40,398 bases of DNA from a virus (IMGVR_UViG_3300021168_000054:1-40398), one strand, 5' to 3'. Positions 28,617-38,164 are shown, counted from the first letter of the stretch. Translations and numbers: made by a program. The notes: generated by a model from the sequence alone, not told the origin.

Positions 28617-29036
28617 ATGGCATCTAGACGAAAAGAAGACATTATAGTCGACAAAGAGTTCGACTATGCACGCATGGAGCTAAATACCATGGAAGACTAT
28701 GACAAATATAATAACTGGGCTCGCAAACAGGGCCGTCCAGTAAAAGTTCCCGATGAGAATTCACCAATCCACAAAAAAGTAAGAGTGAAATTTCAAAGGT
28801 TCGATCAGCCAGAAAACATTCTTAAAAGTCGTCTCAGAACGCGTGAGATCGATTGGAAAGGACAATTGAAGCCCGGCAAGACTTATGACCTGCCATTGCC
28901 AGTAGTTCGATTTATCAACCGTTTGTCAGTGCCTATTTTTGAAGAAAAGCCCGTCGAGCCCGGAAGTAAACGAACTGAAACTGTGCAAGTAGGCGAGAAA
29001 AGCCGATTTTCTTGTCAGGTACTAGATTTTATTTAA
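28617..29036 (+). CDS. Virion-associated protein of unknown function
   Basis: The 139-aa product follows AAAAAAGGAAACAA. It is charged, with a helical N-terminus (DYARMELNTMEDYDKYNNWA) and a beta-rich C-terminus (PGKTYDLPLPVVRFINRLSV). It sits between the capsid block and the adaptor gene, a usual place for head-completion proteins. No family recognised with certainty. Confidence 0.6.
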   Translation: MASRRKEDIIVDKEFDYARMELNTMEDYDKYNNWARKQGRPVKVPDENSPIHKKVRVKFQRFDQPENILKSRLRTREIDWKGQLKPGKTYDLPLPVVRFINRLSVPIFEEKPVEPGSKRTETVQVGEKSRFSCQVLDFI

Positions 29037-29045
29037 GGAGATCAT

Positions 29046-29720
29046 ATGCCAAAGTCCGGTGCAGAAATTATTCAAATCGTGAGAAACGTCACAGGTCGTG
29101 TAGACGCTTCAGACCCTCTTTTCACAGATACGATTATGCTCGGCTATGTCAATGATTTTCTAAACCTAGAGATGCCTCAAGATGCGCGTCTCTTTGAAAA
29201 TAAAACCTGGTGGGAGTTCACTATTGATCAAACGACTGTAGATCCATTCCCTGTTGATCTTGCAGCGCTTGGTTTCAGTACGATCGGCCCACCAGCTTAT
29301 GTTTGGGTCAACAACGAAGTTAGTCCCACTCAAATTACTCGCTTTAGTTTGTGGTGGTATCAATCGCCTGCTGTTTTCTTTGCTAAATGGCCACAAGTGG
29401 TTGGTGCAACTCCCCAAAGACCGCAAGATGTTTTATATTATAATAACGAGTTGATATTCCGCGGACCACCCGATCAAGAATACACCATCCAGATCCAAGC
29501 CAACATGATTGAAGCTGAGCTAGCGTCGCCATCAGATGAAGTCACTAATTCATATTTCTGGAGATATGTAGCCTATGGGGCTGCCATGGACATCTTCAGC
29601 GACTTCGGTGAGATGGATAAATATAACGCTACGATGCCGGCGTACATGCGGTATCGATCAATGATGTATGCGCGGACAAATCAACAATATGAAAACCAAA
29701 GAACTTACCCAACCTTCTAG
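29046..29720 (+). CDS. Head-tail adaptor protein (SU10/P22 gp4-like)
   Basis: The 224-aa product begins MPKSGAEIIQIVRNVTGRVD. A helical start is followed by a beta insertion (PAYVWVNNEVSPTQITRFSL) and long C-terminal helices (SNSYFWRYVAYGAAMDIFSD in outline, NATMPAYMRYRSMMYARTNQ). This matches the adaptor proteins of SU10-like and P22-like podoviruses, which sit below the portal and close the head. AAGGAGATCAT precedes the ATG. Confidence 0.7.
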   Translation: MPKSGAEIIQIVRNVTGRVDASDPLFTDTIMLGYVNDFLNLEMPQDARLFENKTWWEFTIDQTTVDPFPVDLAALGFSTIGPPAYVWVNNEVSPTQITRFSLWWYQSPAVFFAKWPQVVGATPQRPQDVLYYNNELIFRGPPDQEYTIQIQANMIEAELASPSDEVTNSYFWRYVAYGAAMDIFSDFGEMDKYNATMPAYMRYRSMMYARTNQQYENQRTYPTF

Positions 29721-29728
29721 GAGATTTT

Positions 29729-30337
29729 ATGACTTATCAAACAAACATCCCAAACTCTGGACAATCTCCGGGACTGTTTCCAGCTCAAGCGAACGCTAAC
29801 TTTACACGTTTGAAAACCATTGTAGGGGCCAACCACAAGTTCAATGATACAGCAGCTACGGATGATGGATATCATCAAGATATCAAAATTCTACCCATAG
29901 CTGTTCCTGGGACAGATGCCACCATAGGACAATTGTTTGCTAACACAGCAATCTCATCCTTCCCATTGTCTTATGTAGATGGTCTAAATAATCTCTATCA
30001 AATTACACCTACACTTCCGGTTCGAGCAGCTGTAAACTTTAGCGTGACTCCAGTAACGTTTGCTATCACGATAAATTATTCACAAAATGTCGCTTCAGTA
30101 GTTAGAACTTCAAATGGACTTTATACGATTACTTTCACAATAGCAATGCCATCAAATTTTTACATTGCATCTGGTATGTGTATGTTCCCTTTTGGCACTA
30201 ATATTCCTCTTCAAATTCAGGGAAATGCAACCTATGGGAATTCTGTGACAACAGGACATGTAAAAATTGACACTGGTGTCGATGGCACATCTAGTGCTGA
30301 TCCTATTAATGTCATGCTCTTAATTAGCGGAGGGTAA
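29729..30337 (+). CDS. Tail or fibre-base protein of unknown function
   Basis: The 202-aa product begins with IPNSGQSPGLFPAQANANFT, followed by LKTIVGANHKFND and DDGYHQDI. Similar openings (I-P-x-x-x-x-x-x-S-Q-x-x-x-x-x-N-F-x-x-[LI] ... D-H-x-F-N ... G-x-H) occur at the N-terminus of virion proteins in environmental podoviruses. The remainder is beta-rich. It shares one base with the next gene (TAATG), so their synthesis is coupled. Confidence 0.6.
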   Translation: MTYQTNIPNSGQSPGLFPAQANANFTRLKTIVGANHKFNDTAATDDGYHQDIKILPIAVPGTDATIGQLFANTAISSFPLSYVDGLNNLYQITPTLPVRAAVNFSVTPVTFAITINYSQNVASVVRTSNGLYTITFTIAMPSNFYIASGMCMFPFGTNIPLQIQGNATYGNSVTTGHVKIDTGVDGTSSADPINVMLLISGG

Positions 30338-32733
30338 TGAGCGCTTCATACGTTCCCTATCTAATTGCCAAATATGTAACTGGGTTAGACAATTCGGTTC
30401 AGCCGTGGCTACAGCCAGATGATTCCCAAGAATCTTTGCTGGATGGTTTCGTTTATCGTGGAGTATGGAATAAGCGCCCTGGTTTTGATCAATATGCTAC
30501 CGGGCAACAAGGTGGTTCAGCTTACACAGAATCGCGTATAATCACTACGACGACATCTGAGTCCTATGGGACTGGAAATGGCACCGCAGGGCCATATACA
30601 CACACAGCCGCTCATATCCCTCTTAGCCGCGGATCTATTACCATCACAGCTGGAGCTCAATCAGCAACTGATGACGGTCTAGGCAACTTTGTTACCACCC
30701 CAGCTGGTGGTAGTGGCACGGTCAATTATACCACAGGGGCGATGTCTATTACTTTTAATGCCATCGTTGCCGTAGCTCAAGCTATAACAGTAACCTATAG
30801 CGCTTTTCCAGGGCTTCCAGTGATGATGGTGGCTAACTATTACACTTCAGCCGGTGTACGTGAATTAATTGTTGCCGATACTCGCAATGTCAATAGATAT
30901 AACGAAACTACCAATAGATTGGATTTCCTTGCTTTACCAATTACATTGACGGGAAACAATCACAATTTCTTCACTTGGGTCAACTATCCGGATGCTTCAA
31001 ATAACAAAAGGCTTCTTTTCGCCAACAGTGTTGATCCAATTCTCCAATATGATGGCACAACCATAACCGTCTATGCCTTTACATTGACTGGCGTGACCAC
31101 CCTAAGTGCATTGCTGATGTTTCAATTGAAAGACCGTCTAATTCTATTAAGAACTCGTGAAGATGGTGTTGTGTTTGGGCAAAGAATTAGAATATCTGGA
31201 ACCGGTGCTAACAGTGATGTTTTTGATACGACTGCGACAGGGGCTGGCGTCATCGACATCCCTGATGCTTCGTTTATCTTTGCAGCTGCTTTCAATAGAG
31301 ATGATCTAGTTATCTTTACAGAGAACTCCACTTGGATATTACAATTCACCGGAAGCGATGTTGTTCCCTTTACTTTAGTTCGGCTTGATAGCAGCCGCGG
31401 CTCTGGAGCTCCTTTTTCTGGGTTCACTTATCTAGAGCGAACTACAACCATCAGTCCAAGGGGATATATCGGTACGGATGGCTATCGCGTAGATAGAATC
31501 GATGACAAAATTCCGGAATATTCTTTCGATCAAATCGATCAAAGTAATTTTGATCTGTGCTTCGCGGGTTCTGTCGATGAAGACCGCGATCTTTATCTGA
31601 TACACCCTTCTCCCCAAAACCCTACTTCAGATCGCATTTTAGTGACTAACTATGAAGAAGACAATTATTGCGTCTATAGAATTCCACTTAGCTGCATGGG
31701 AAACTTCATTGAATCGTTTAATACGACATGGACCGACATGTTGGAGTTCGAGAACTGGGATGAAATGGCAGAAAGATTCGGGAATTGGCAAGCCTTTAGC
31801 TACACGAAGGGACTTCCTTTTGCTGTTGGTGGTGGACAAAATGGTCAGATCTGGCGTCTGAATGTGAATGGTATTGAAGACGATCCAGTGCGCATTAGAA
31901 ATGCCACAGTTATCGATTCGCATACTCTTCAGATAGAAACCGACTTTAACATTTTTGTTGATGGCGATTACATATTTATCAATGGAATGTCTGGAATGGC
32001 AGAAGGCAATGATAAACAGGGTGCCATCAAAAGCATTATCACCCCTAATCGTGTCTTTCAACTTGATATGCCAACCGATCGATTTTCTTCATACACATCT
32101 GGGGGCTTTGCCTCTAGAGTAATACCCTTTGAATCGACAACCAAAAAATTCAACCCCTTTTCTCAAAATGCACAAAAAGTCCGATGTGGCTATTTATACA
32201 TGTACGTCTCGGCATCCAATACTGGCGTTACTAGAAATATTAATTTGGTTAATATTACTCAAACGAATCCTGCAATTGTAACTGCAAATAATCATCAATT
32301 TAAAAACAATCAGATAATTACAATTCACGGTGCTGGAGGAATGACCCAAATCAATGGTCTAGCTTCAGAGATCACAGTCATCGATCAAAACACGTTCTCA
32401 TTGAATGCCATCGATGCAACGGCTTTCTCAGCATACACATCTGGGGGCGTGGCAAGCGGCCCAGAAGAATGCTTCATAGATGTCGAAATCATCACAAATG
32501 ACAATCTAAATGTCACTCAAGTGGAAGATGCTTCATTGATTACCTATCAGCACCCATATCGCATTAACTGCACACCGGATAACAATGATCTTGGAAGCAA
32601 AAGATGGGTGAAGATTTTCATCAATCAGACAGCGCGATTCATCCAATTTAAGTTGACGAACACACAAGCACTTTCTGTTATCCAAATTCAAGCCATGATG
32701 CCGGGATTTGCAGGTGTCGGGAGATTAATCTAA
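30337..32733 (+). CDS. Large tail protein, probable nozzle/stabilisation protein
   Basis: The 798-aa product starts MSASYVPYLIAKYVTGLDNS. It resembles nozzle or tail-stabilisation proteins of short-tailed phages in size, position after the adaptor and beta-propeller-like repeats (RELIVADTRNVNRYN, LIHPSPQNPTSDRILVTNYE). Two FCCH-like inserts are visible: residues about 518-595 (TVIDSHTLQI ... SSYTSGGF) and 632-707 (NITQTNPAIVTANNHQFKNN ... SAYTSGGV). The end is a basic/beta domain. It overlaps the neighbours on each side by one base, a tight tail cluster. Confidence 0.65.
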   Translation: MSASYVPYLIAKYVTGLDNSVQPWLQPDDSQESLLDGFVYRGVWNKRPGFDQYATGQQGGSAYTESRIITTTTSESYGTGNGTAGPYTHTAAHIPLSRGSITITAGAQSATDDGLGNFVTTPAGGSGTVNYTTGAMSITFNAIVAVAQAITVTYSAFPGLPVMMVANYYTSAGVRELIVADTRNVNRYNETTNRLDFLALPITLTGNNHNFFTWVNYPDASNNKRLLFANSVDPILQYDGTTITVYAFTLTGVTTLSALLMFQLKDRLILLRTREDGVVFGQRIRISGTGANSDVFDTTATGAGVIDIPDASFIFAAAFNRDDLVIFTENSTWILQFTGSDVVPFTLVRLDSSRGSGAPFSGFTYLERTTTISPRGYIGTDGYRVDRIDDKIPEYSFDQIDQSNFDLCFAGSVDEDRDLYLIHPSPQNPTSDRILVTNYEEDNYCVYRIPLSCMGNFIESFNTTWTDMLEFENWDEMAERFGNWQAFSYTKGLPFAVGGGQNGQIWRLNVNGIEDDPVRIRNATVIDSHTLQIETDFNIFVDGDYIFINGMSGMAEGNDKQGAIKSIITPNRVFQLDMPTDRFSSYTSGGFASRVIPFESTTKKFNPFSQNAQKVRCGYLYMYVSASNTGVTRNINLVNITQTNPAIVTANNHQFKNNQIITIHGAGGMTQINGLASEITVIDQNTFSLNAIDATAFSAYTSGGVASGPEECFIDVEIITNDNLNVTQVEDASLITYQHPYRINCTPDNNDLGSKRWVKIFINQTARFIQFKLTNTQALSVIQIQAMMPGFAGVGRLI

Positions 32734-33011
32734 TGCCTGTACTTTCTAGGGTATTTAATTGGGGAGTTCGCATAAAAGACATGGGGGATGATCTCTATAA
32801 TCAGCTCTCAAAAGCTTACACAGATACTGCAAACGTAGTGAACACCAAAGTCAGCAAGCGGGTGATAGCCGATCAAGACCCTCCTGCGTCAGATCAAGTA
32901 AATAAAAATTATGATATAGGTGATGTTTGGGTGCGCACAAGCTCTGACAGGGCTTGGATGATGACTAGCCGAACATCTGATATAGCAGTAACGTGGACTG
33001 AAATCACGTAG
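32733..33011 (+). CDS. Small tail protein with APT-D-type module
   Basis: The 92-aa product has a basic N-terminus. From residue 46 it carries ADQDPPASDQVNKNYDIGDV, then W-x-R-T and a final T-W-T-E-I-T, the same module as in the proteins at 554, 37064 and 15537. In phages such modules often sit at fibre attachment ends. It starts one base into the previous stop (TAATG). Confidence 0.6.
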   Translation: MPVLSRVFNWGVRIKDMGDDLYNQLSKAYTDTANVVNTKVSKRVIADQDPPASDQVNKNYDIGDVWVRTSSDRAWMMTSRTSDIAVTWTEIT

Positions 33012-33019
33012 GAGAAAAT

Positions 33020-33694
33020 ATGGCATACGATATTGGAAGAGGATTAACCGGAGCTGGCACAGGAGCGGCATATGGGGCAGCATTTGGTCCTATAGGATCT
33101 TTAGTCGGTGGTGGCTTAGGTGCAATTGGTGGTTTTTTCGGTAGCCGTAAAGAAAAGAAACCAAGACAAGTCAGCACATTCGATCCACGCCAGAAGCAAT
33201 TATATGAACAACAATCACAAGCTCTTCAGGGCGCAGGTGGTCCTTTAGCTGATGTCTATGGTCAATATAATCCTCAACAGATGCAAGATTTTTATCAAAA
33301 GGCATATGCCCAACCTCAATATCAAGAATTTCAAGAAAACATAGTCCCCACTATCACAGGTCAATTCCGAGGCCAGAATCTTCAAAACTCAAGTTATCTT
33401 GGCGGGGCTCTGGCTAAAGCCGGGACAAATGTGCAGAATAACCTAAATGCTCAGATGGCTCAATTGCTCTATAACGGCCAGCAATCTCAACTGGACCGCA
33501 GATCAAATGCCATTGACCGTGCTTTAAATCTACAAACCCATGTGAATCAACGCCGTCAACCTTCAGTGTTTGATAATCTATTGACTACTCTATCGAGCGG
33601 AGCTGGAGATATGCTAGGTGATATTCTGAAAAACAGAAGAACTCCATATCAAACTGCTCAGTCTTCTGGCGTTCAACCAACCATAGGAGGATAA
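33020..33694 (+). CDS. Ejection/internal virion protein 1 (glycine-rich membrane segment)
   Basis: The 224-aa product has a glycine/alanine-rich hydrophobic N-terminus (GAGTGAAYGAAFGPIGSLVG) that could insert into a membrane. A Gln/Tyr-rich helical region follows (QQSQALQGAGGPLADVYGQY) with a C-terminal disordered part. This is the layout of DNA-ejection proteins such as P22 gp7 and T7 gp14, which pass through the tail and form a channel. GGAG precedes the ATG. It is the first of three such genes. Confidence 0.7.
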   Translation: MAYDIGRGLTGAGTGAAYGAAFGPIGSLVGGGLGAIGGFFGSRKEKKPRQVSTFDPRQKQLYEQQSQALQGAGGPLADVYGQYNPQQMQDFYQKAYAQPQYQEFQENIVPTITGQFRGQNLQNSSYLGGALAKAGTNVQNNLNAQMAQLLYNGQQSQLDRRSNAIDRALNLQTHVNQRRQPSVFDNLLTTLSSGAGDMLGDILKNRRTPYQTAQSSGVQPTIGG

Positions 33695-33695
33695 C

Positions 33696-34868
33696 ATGCC
33701 TCAATATCAATTGATCGATGCGCAACCAGATGCAGTAAAACAAGCTGTTGGAAACTTTGCTCAAAGCTTTTCGGAGAACCTCAGAAAAAGCCGTGAAGAG
33801 CAAAGAAAAACAGATGTGATAGATCAGATTTTTAATAGACAATCTTCTCCATCGCAGAATCCTTTGAATAGCTCTAATGCGATGAATGGCCCTTCCTATT
33901 TGGGACAACAGACTGAAGCTCCAGACAATCTCACTAAGATACTTAATGATGTCAAACAACATCCAGACACTCTGGCGCGACAAGGTGTCGTATCTGGTCC
34001 CAATCCTGAAGGGTTGAACAACGCCCGTGTGACCCCTCAGAAGATGGCTCAATTAAAAATCGTAGCACCTGATGTGGCAAAAGCTTTAGAACCTGTCTAT
34101 GAAAGTCAGACAAATAAAGAAAAAGAGGGTCTGAAAGCTGACGTTAAACGCTCTACAGATTTTCTTTCTAAGATCGATAAGATTGCAGAAGGGATTCCCC
34201 GCAAAGAACTGGCTTTAAAACAAATTGATCAAGCTATTGCTTCTGGAACAAAGTTAGACACTCTTCAGAACCAATTGGCTGATGTTACCGGATTGGAAAG
34301 TTTACGTTCTGCAAAAGGTGCCCAGTTAAAGTCAGCCACCAAGGAATTCTTTCTTTCTGATCTGTCGAGTATACCTGGTGTACGTCCAAATCAATTCTTA
34401 GAGAAGGCTTTATCTTCTGCTATGACTGACGATTCGCGGACAAAAGAAGCCAATGAAATGCTAGCAGCTGGCATGAGATCAAATTTAATGTTAGACAAAG
34501 TAAGAATAGAGCTGACATCCCAGATAGAAAATCGGTATAAAAACCAATTGGGATATGTCCCATCTAACATTTCTAAAGATGTGAATACTGCTTTAGCTCC
34601 ATATGCCCAGCAAATCCAAGATCAATGGGCGAATGAAGTGCAACATATTGAAGAGAAAAATAATAAAAAGATCCAAGAATTCGTAAAAGTTTCTAGTGAT
34701 CCTGTGAAGAGAAAAGCTGCTGCTGGGAAAGTTCCATTGAAACCTGCTATTCCTGGCTCTGTCATAGATAAAACCATGTGGCAGATTCTACTTACGAAAT
34801 ATGATGGCGACAAAGAAAAGGCTGCCCAAGTAGCCACAGAACGATTAAAATATAAATTGCCGGAATAA
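33696..34868 (+). CDS. Ejection/internal virion protein 2
   Basis: The 390-aa product begins MPQYQLIDAQPDAVKQAVGN and is mainly helical, with charged coiled coils (NEKEGLKADVKRSTDFLSKI in outline). The low-complexity N-terminus and helical body resemble the P22 gp20/gp16 class of ejection proteins in position. No enzymatic motif such as a lysozyme was found. AGGAGG lies before the ATG. Confidence 0.6.
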   Translation: MPQYQLIDAQPDAVKQAVGNFAQSFSENLRKSREEQRKTDVIDQIFNRQSSPSQNPLNSSNAMNGPSYLGQQTEAPDNLTKILNDVKQHPDTLARQGVVSGPNPEGLNNARVTPQKMAQLKIVAPDVAKALEPVYESQTNKEKEGLKADVKRSTDFLSKIDKIAEGIPRKELALKQIDQAIASGTKLDTLQNQLADVTGLESLRSAKGAQLKSATKEFFLSDLSSIPGVRPNQFLEKALSSAMTDDSRTKEANEMLAAGMRSNLMLDKVRIELTSQIENRYKNQLGYVPSNISKDVNTALAPYAQQIQDQWANEVQHIEEKNNKKIQEFVKVSSDPVKRKAAAGKVPLKPAIPGSVIDKTMWQILLTKYDGDKEKAAQVATERLKYKLPE

Positions 34869-34870
34869 GC

Positions 34871-36730
34871 ATGTCTATATTAGATGATTGGTCCGAAGAA
34901 TTGAATGCTCCTGCAAAATCTAAGAAAATTTCCACACCAAGCAAATCTAATAATACCGTACGTGAAAAAAGTCCTGCTTCGATTTTAGACCAATGGGAAG
35001 ATGAGTTAGACAATCCTTTGCCCAGAGATGAATTAGATTTCTCAAATGAAAGCACTGCGGAACGTATTGGTAGAGGTGCAAAAGAAGTCGGCCAACAGGC
35101 AGTTAAAGGCACAGCTTCAGGTGCTCTAGGTGGTTGGGGAAATGTTCTAGAATTGACCACAATAAACCCTCCAGAAGATTATCAACATCCGGGTGAAAAA
35201 GCGGTTTATGATTACCAAGCTGAATTATTGGATAAACCAAAAGAGACAGGGCAGCCAATGTCTGCTTCGGATATTTATTCCCTTTCTATGCTTTCTGATA
35301 ATGAATTCGCCCCACGACCTGGACGACTTCCAACCAGTCAAGATATTGAGAAAACGATAGAAGAATATGGTGGGCCTGGCCAACCAACGACTCCTGAAGG
35401 TAAATTTGCTAATCGTGCTGGGCAGATTTATGGTAATACTCTTTCATTTGGGATAAATGCCCCCGTATCTGCTGCGGCTGGTGGTGCAGCTGGACAAGCT
35501 GTAGAAGAGGTGGGTGGTGGACCGTTGCTTCAAGCCACCGCAGAAATAATCACTATATTGGCCACTCAAGGCAAATCAGTATCGAGTGCTTTAACATCTA
35601 AAGATCCGGTCATCAGGGCAAGAATTAATGCGCTTAAAAAGATTGGTTACACCGACCAAGATATCACTTTGGCTTTAAACGCTGAGAAAGCGGGCACCAA
35701 TCGCGTCAAACGTGCTAAGGCTACCGGAGCATCAGAAAAAGCTTTTGAAGGCGCCTTGGAGCGTTCTGAGGGTCTTTTTAATGAAACTCTTGAGAATGCC
35801 TTTCCGGGATATGGGAAAGGGACAGAACATCTTCATCAAACTGCAAGTGATGCTTATGGAGAAGTCGCTAGAGGCGCTAAAAACATAACCATTAAAGATC
35901 CATCACGATTTCAAAAGACAATTGAAAATGTAGTTCAAAGAGTTAAAAACACATTGGGGGAAAATCCCGATGCAGCTCCATTTTTGAAACGCCTCGAAGA
36001 TGCTTCGATTGCAGCTGCTCATCAACCAAATGCAGATACATATATCAACTTTTATAAAGAATTGAATAAGATGGGGAAATGGTTAAACCCAAAAGAAAAA
36101 GAGATCTTTATTACTCATGTGAAAAATGGCATTAAATCCACCTTTAGAAATGCTGGGCCCGAAGGCAAAGTGTTGGCTGAAAAGTTTGAAAAAGTAAACA
36201 AGGGCATTCAACGAGCCTATCAAGCAGAAGCAGTCAGCGATCTAATTGGCAAATCGACAACTGCAGAAGGAAATATAGATTGGAATAAGATGCATAAATC
36301 TTTTAAAAATAAAAAGACATGGGAGACTCTGGATGCCGGCTTAGGAAAAGACCAAGCTAAGAATCTTCATAAAATATCCAAACTAGCTAAAGATGTGGGG
36401 CAATTCCAAAAGAAGTTGGGTTCAGCCAAATCAGCAAAAATGGATGCTATTTTAGATAAAGGTCTGTGGTATGGATTTGCAGGATCTCTTTGGACTCACA
36501 ACTCTAAATACGGCTTGATTGCCGGAAGCGCTAAGTTGATCCATAAAATAGGGAAAGAAGCTTATAGTCGTCTTCAAACAAAGTTATTGACAGATCCAAA
36601 ATATCAAAATATTACCATCCGAGCTCTAGAAGCGTTAAAAGCCGGATCACCAGAAGCTCTTCAACGCACTTCCAATTCTCTTGAAAGAGCCCTTCAAGAA
36701 GATGGTTATGATATCAATGATTTCTATTGA
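34871..36730 (+). CDS. Ejection/internal virion protein 3 (large, glycine-rich core)
   Basis: The 619-aa product starts with a short acidic motif, SILDDWSEELNAP, which recurs at residue about 36 as SILDQWEDELDNP. A Gly/Ala-rich hydrophobic segment lies near 195-225 (GINAPVSAAAGGAAGQAVEE), followed by long charged helices. Large internal proteins with a hydrophobic centre are typical of the last ejection protein in P22-like phages. No transglycosylase or lysozyme signature was seen. It is the final gene of the virion operon proper. Confidence 0.65.
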   Translation: MSILDDWSEELNAPAKSKKISTPSKSNNTVREKSPASILDQWEDELDNPLPRDELDFSNESTAERIGRGAKEVGQQAVKGTASGALGGWGNVLELTTINPPEDYQHPGEKAVYDYQAELLDKPKETGQPMSASDIYSLSMLSDNEFAPRPGRLPTSQDIEKTIEEYGGPGQPTTPEGKFANRAGQIYGNTLSFGINAPVSAAAGGAAGQAVEEVGGGPLLQATAEIITILATQGKSVSSALTSKDPVIRARINALKKIGYTDQDITLALNAEKAGTNRVKRAKATGASEKAFEGALERSEGLFNETLENAFPGYGKGTEHLHQTASDAYGEVARGAKNITIKDPSRFQKTIENVVQRVKNTLGENPDAAPFLKRLEDASIAAAHQPNADTYINFYKELNKMGKWLNPKEKEIFITHVKNGIKSTFRNAGPEGKVLAEKFEKVNKGIQRAYQAEAVSDLIGKSTTAEGNIDWNKMHKSFKNKKTWETLDAGLGKDQAKNLHKISKLAKDVGQFQKKLGSAKSAKMDAILDKGLWYGFAGSLWTHNSKYGLIAGSAKLIHKIGKEAYSRLQTKLLTDPKYQNITIRALEALKAGSPEALQRTSNSLERALQEDGYDINDFY

Positions 36731-36738
36731 TAATCTTT

Positions 36739-36930
36739 TTATCTACCTTTCTTCACTAATTCAATGAACATTTCATAAAGCCTATCAGAACGGGCGGATT
36801 GTTGGTCAATTTTAGCCTCCAAAAGTTTCATTTCAGATTTCAAATTAGATGAGAATAGCCAAACGATACCGGCAAGACTCATTATTGTTTGAACATTGAA
36901 ACCTTTCATGAATTCTAAAATTTGATCCAT
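36739..36930 (-). CDS. Small membrane-anchored coiled-coil protein, leftward
   Basis: The 63-aa product starts MDQILEFMKGFNVQTIMSLA at ATG 36930, well placed after AGGAGAAGG. A transmembrane segment (about residues 13-30) is followed by a charged helix (LKSEMKLLEAKIDQQSARSD). The layout is that of the coiled-coil membrane proteins at 9514, 9955 and 18445. It is a single minus-strand gene between ejection and fibre genes, so it probably has its own promoter in 36931-37063. A holin-type role is conceivable. Confidence 0.6.
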   Translation of the reverse strand: MDQILEFMKGFNVQTIMSLAGIVWLFSSNLKSEMKLLEAKIDQQSARSDRLYEMFIELVKKGR

Positions 36931-37063
36931 TGCCTTCTCCTATGTAACCCCTAGCATATCACCCTCTTAAATAGATCACTAGACTCAAATAATGTTTTAC
37001 TATATGTGTAAAGTAAAGTTTTTAGTTAACACCCTTACCCCAAAAGCCCCAAAGGAGGCATAG
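36931..37063. promoter_or_regulatory. Divergent promoter gap before fibre genes
   Basis: An AT-rich 133-bp gap separates the leftward gene from the fibre operon. It contains an ATGTTTTACTATATGTG stretch at about 36993 that may hold a -10 element. AAAGGAGG lies before the ATG at 37064. No complete promoter can be fixed by eye. Confidence 0.35.
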
Positions 37064-37807
37064 ATGTCATTAGCAAGAAGTCCAAAACAGTATACGGGAG
37101 TCCGTCCCATTAATCCGCCTAATGTTATCTATGCGGATAGAGGTCCAACAGGAACAGATGTCGCGTATGTACGCGGAGATTTCTGGTTAGATATCCCAGA
37201 TGCAGCAAGCTATCAATATGCTGGCGCAGGTGTTTGGATATCGCTTGGTTCCGGAACCATTGGCGCAGTTGATACTTTGACAGGCGGATCAGGTGGCGCT
37301 ATAGCTCCGACTGGTGGCACAATCTCAATTTTGGGAACTGCGAATCAATTGACATCTACAGGCAATGCGGGCGCCCATTCTATCACCTTTAGCATTCCTA
37401 CTACGTTCATCACTCCCGGAACGATTGCTTCAACCACAACTATCACAGCGGGTACAGCTTTAATAGCTACCACATCAGTGACAGCCGGCACCAGCATCAC
37501 AGCTACTTTAGGGAATATTACTGCAACCAATGGCAACGTAGTTTTGGGAACTGCTGGTAACAAGATCGTTATCGCTACAGGGTCCAATGCTTCAGTTGGC
37601 ACTTCAGCAGCCATGGGCGGAACACCTGGGACAGTCACCGTAGCCACAACTGCATCAAGTGCAACAGCGAAAATTTTCTATGCTAGAGCAACAACTGGTG
37701 GAACTCCGGGCCAAGTGTCAATCACTGCTCAAGATGGTACCGGTTTCACACTTACTTCAACTGGCAACGAAACATCTACCTTCAACTGGTGGATCATCAA
37801 CGCTTAA
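37064..37807 (+). CDS. Fibre-like structural protein with APT-D module
   Basis: The 247-aa product has the module at residues about 26-64 (DRGPTGTDVAYVRGDFWLDI ... GVWIS). A long Thr/Ala/Gly-rich beta-repeat region follows (TITAGTALIATTSVTAGTSI), typical of trimeric fibre shafts, and it ends FNWWIINA. It follows AAAGGAGG and is the first gene of the fibre cluster. It probably contributes to the fibre base or shaft. Confidence 0.65.
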   Translation: MSLARSPKQYTGVRPINPPNVIYADRGPTGTDVAYVRGDFWLDIPDAASYQYAGAGVWISLGSGTIGAVDTLTGGSGGAIAPTGGTISILGTANQLTSTGNAGAHSITFSIPTTFITPGTIASTTTITAGTALIATTSVTAGTSITATLGNITATNGNVVLGTAGNKIVIATGSNASVGTSAAMGGTPGTVTVATTASSATAKIFYARATTGGTPGQVSITAQDGTGFTLTSTGNETSTFNWWIINA

Positions 37808-37816
37808 GGAGCAAGT

Positions 37817-38164
37817 ATGTCTGCAAAGAAAGTTTACTTAGACACCCTGAGAACTCTTGCTTTTGGATCTATTTCCGGAACATATGCAGCTGTGGGCGGA
37901 CCATTAACGGTTGAAGCTCGCATAATCTGCATAACCAATGATACTGCTGGCGGAATGATTTTCAGTACTGATAACACTAATGCTACCGGCCAGCTTTATC
38001 TGCCAGCCGGATCATTTAAGTTATTCGATCTCACGGCAAATATGGTTCCAGAAAAAGATGACAATTTTGTAATTGCACAAGGCACCCAGTTTTACGTTAA
38101 ACAGGCTGCCGCACCAACTAGTGGAGCTGTTTACATTGAAATCGTATACGGAACGCCCAGCTGA
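37817..38164 (+). CDS. Small beta-rich fibre-associated protein
   Basis: The 115-aa product starts MSAKKVYLDTLRTLAFGSIS and is beta-stranded ([40 protein letters not shown]). It resembles small fibre-chaperone or capping proteins in size and position. AAGGAG lies before the ATG. No family recognised. Confidence 0.55.
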   Translation: MSAKKVYLDTLRTLAFGSISGTYAAVGGPLTVEARIICITNDTAGGMIFSTDNTNATGQLYLPAGSFKLFDLTANMVPEKDDNFVIAQGTQFYVKQAAAPTSGAVYIEIVYGTPS

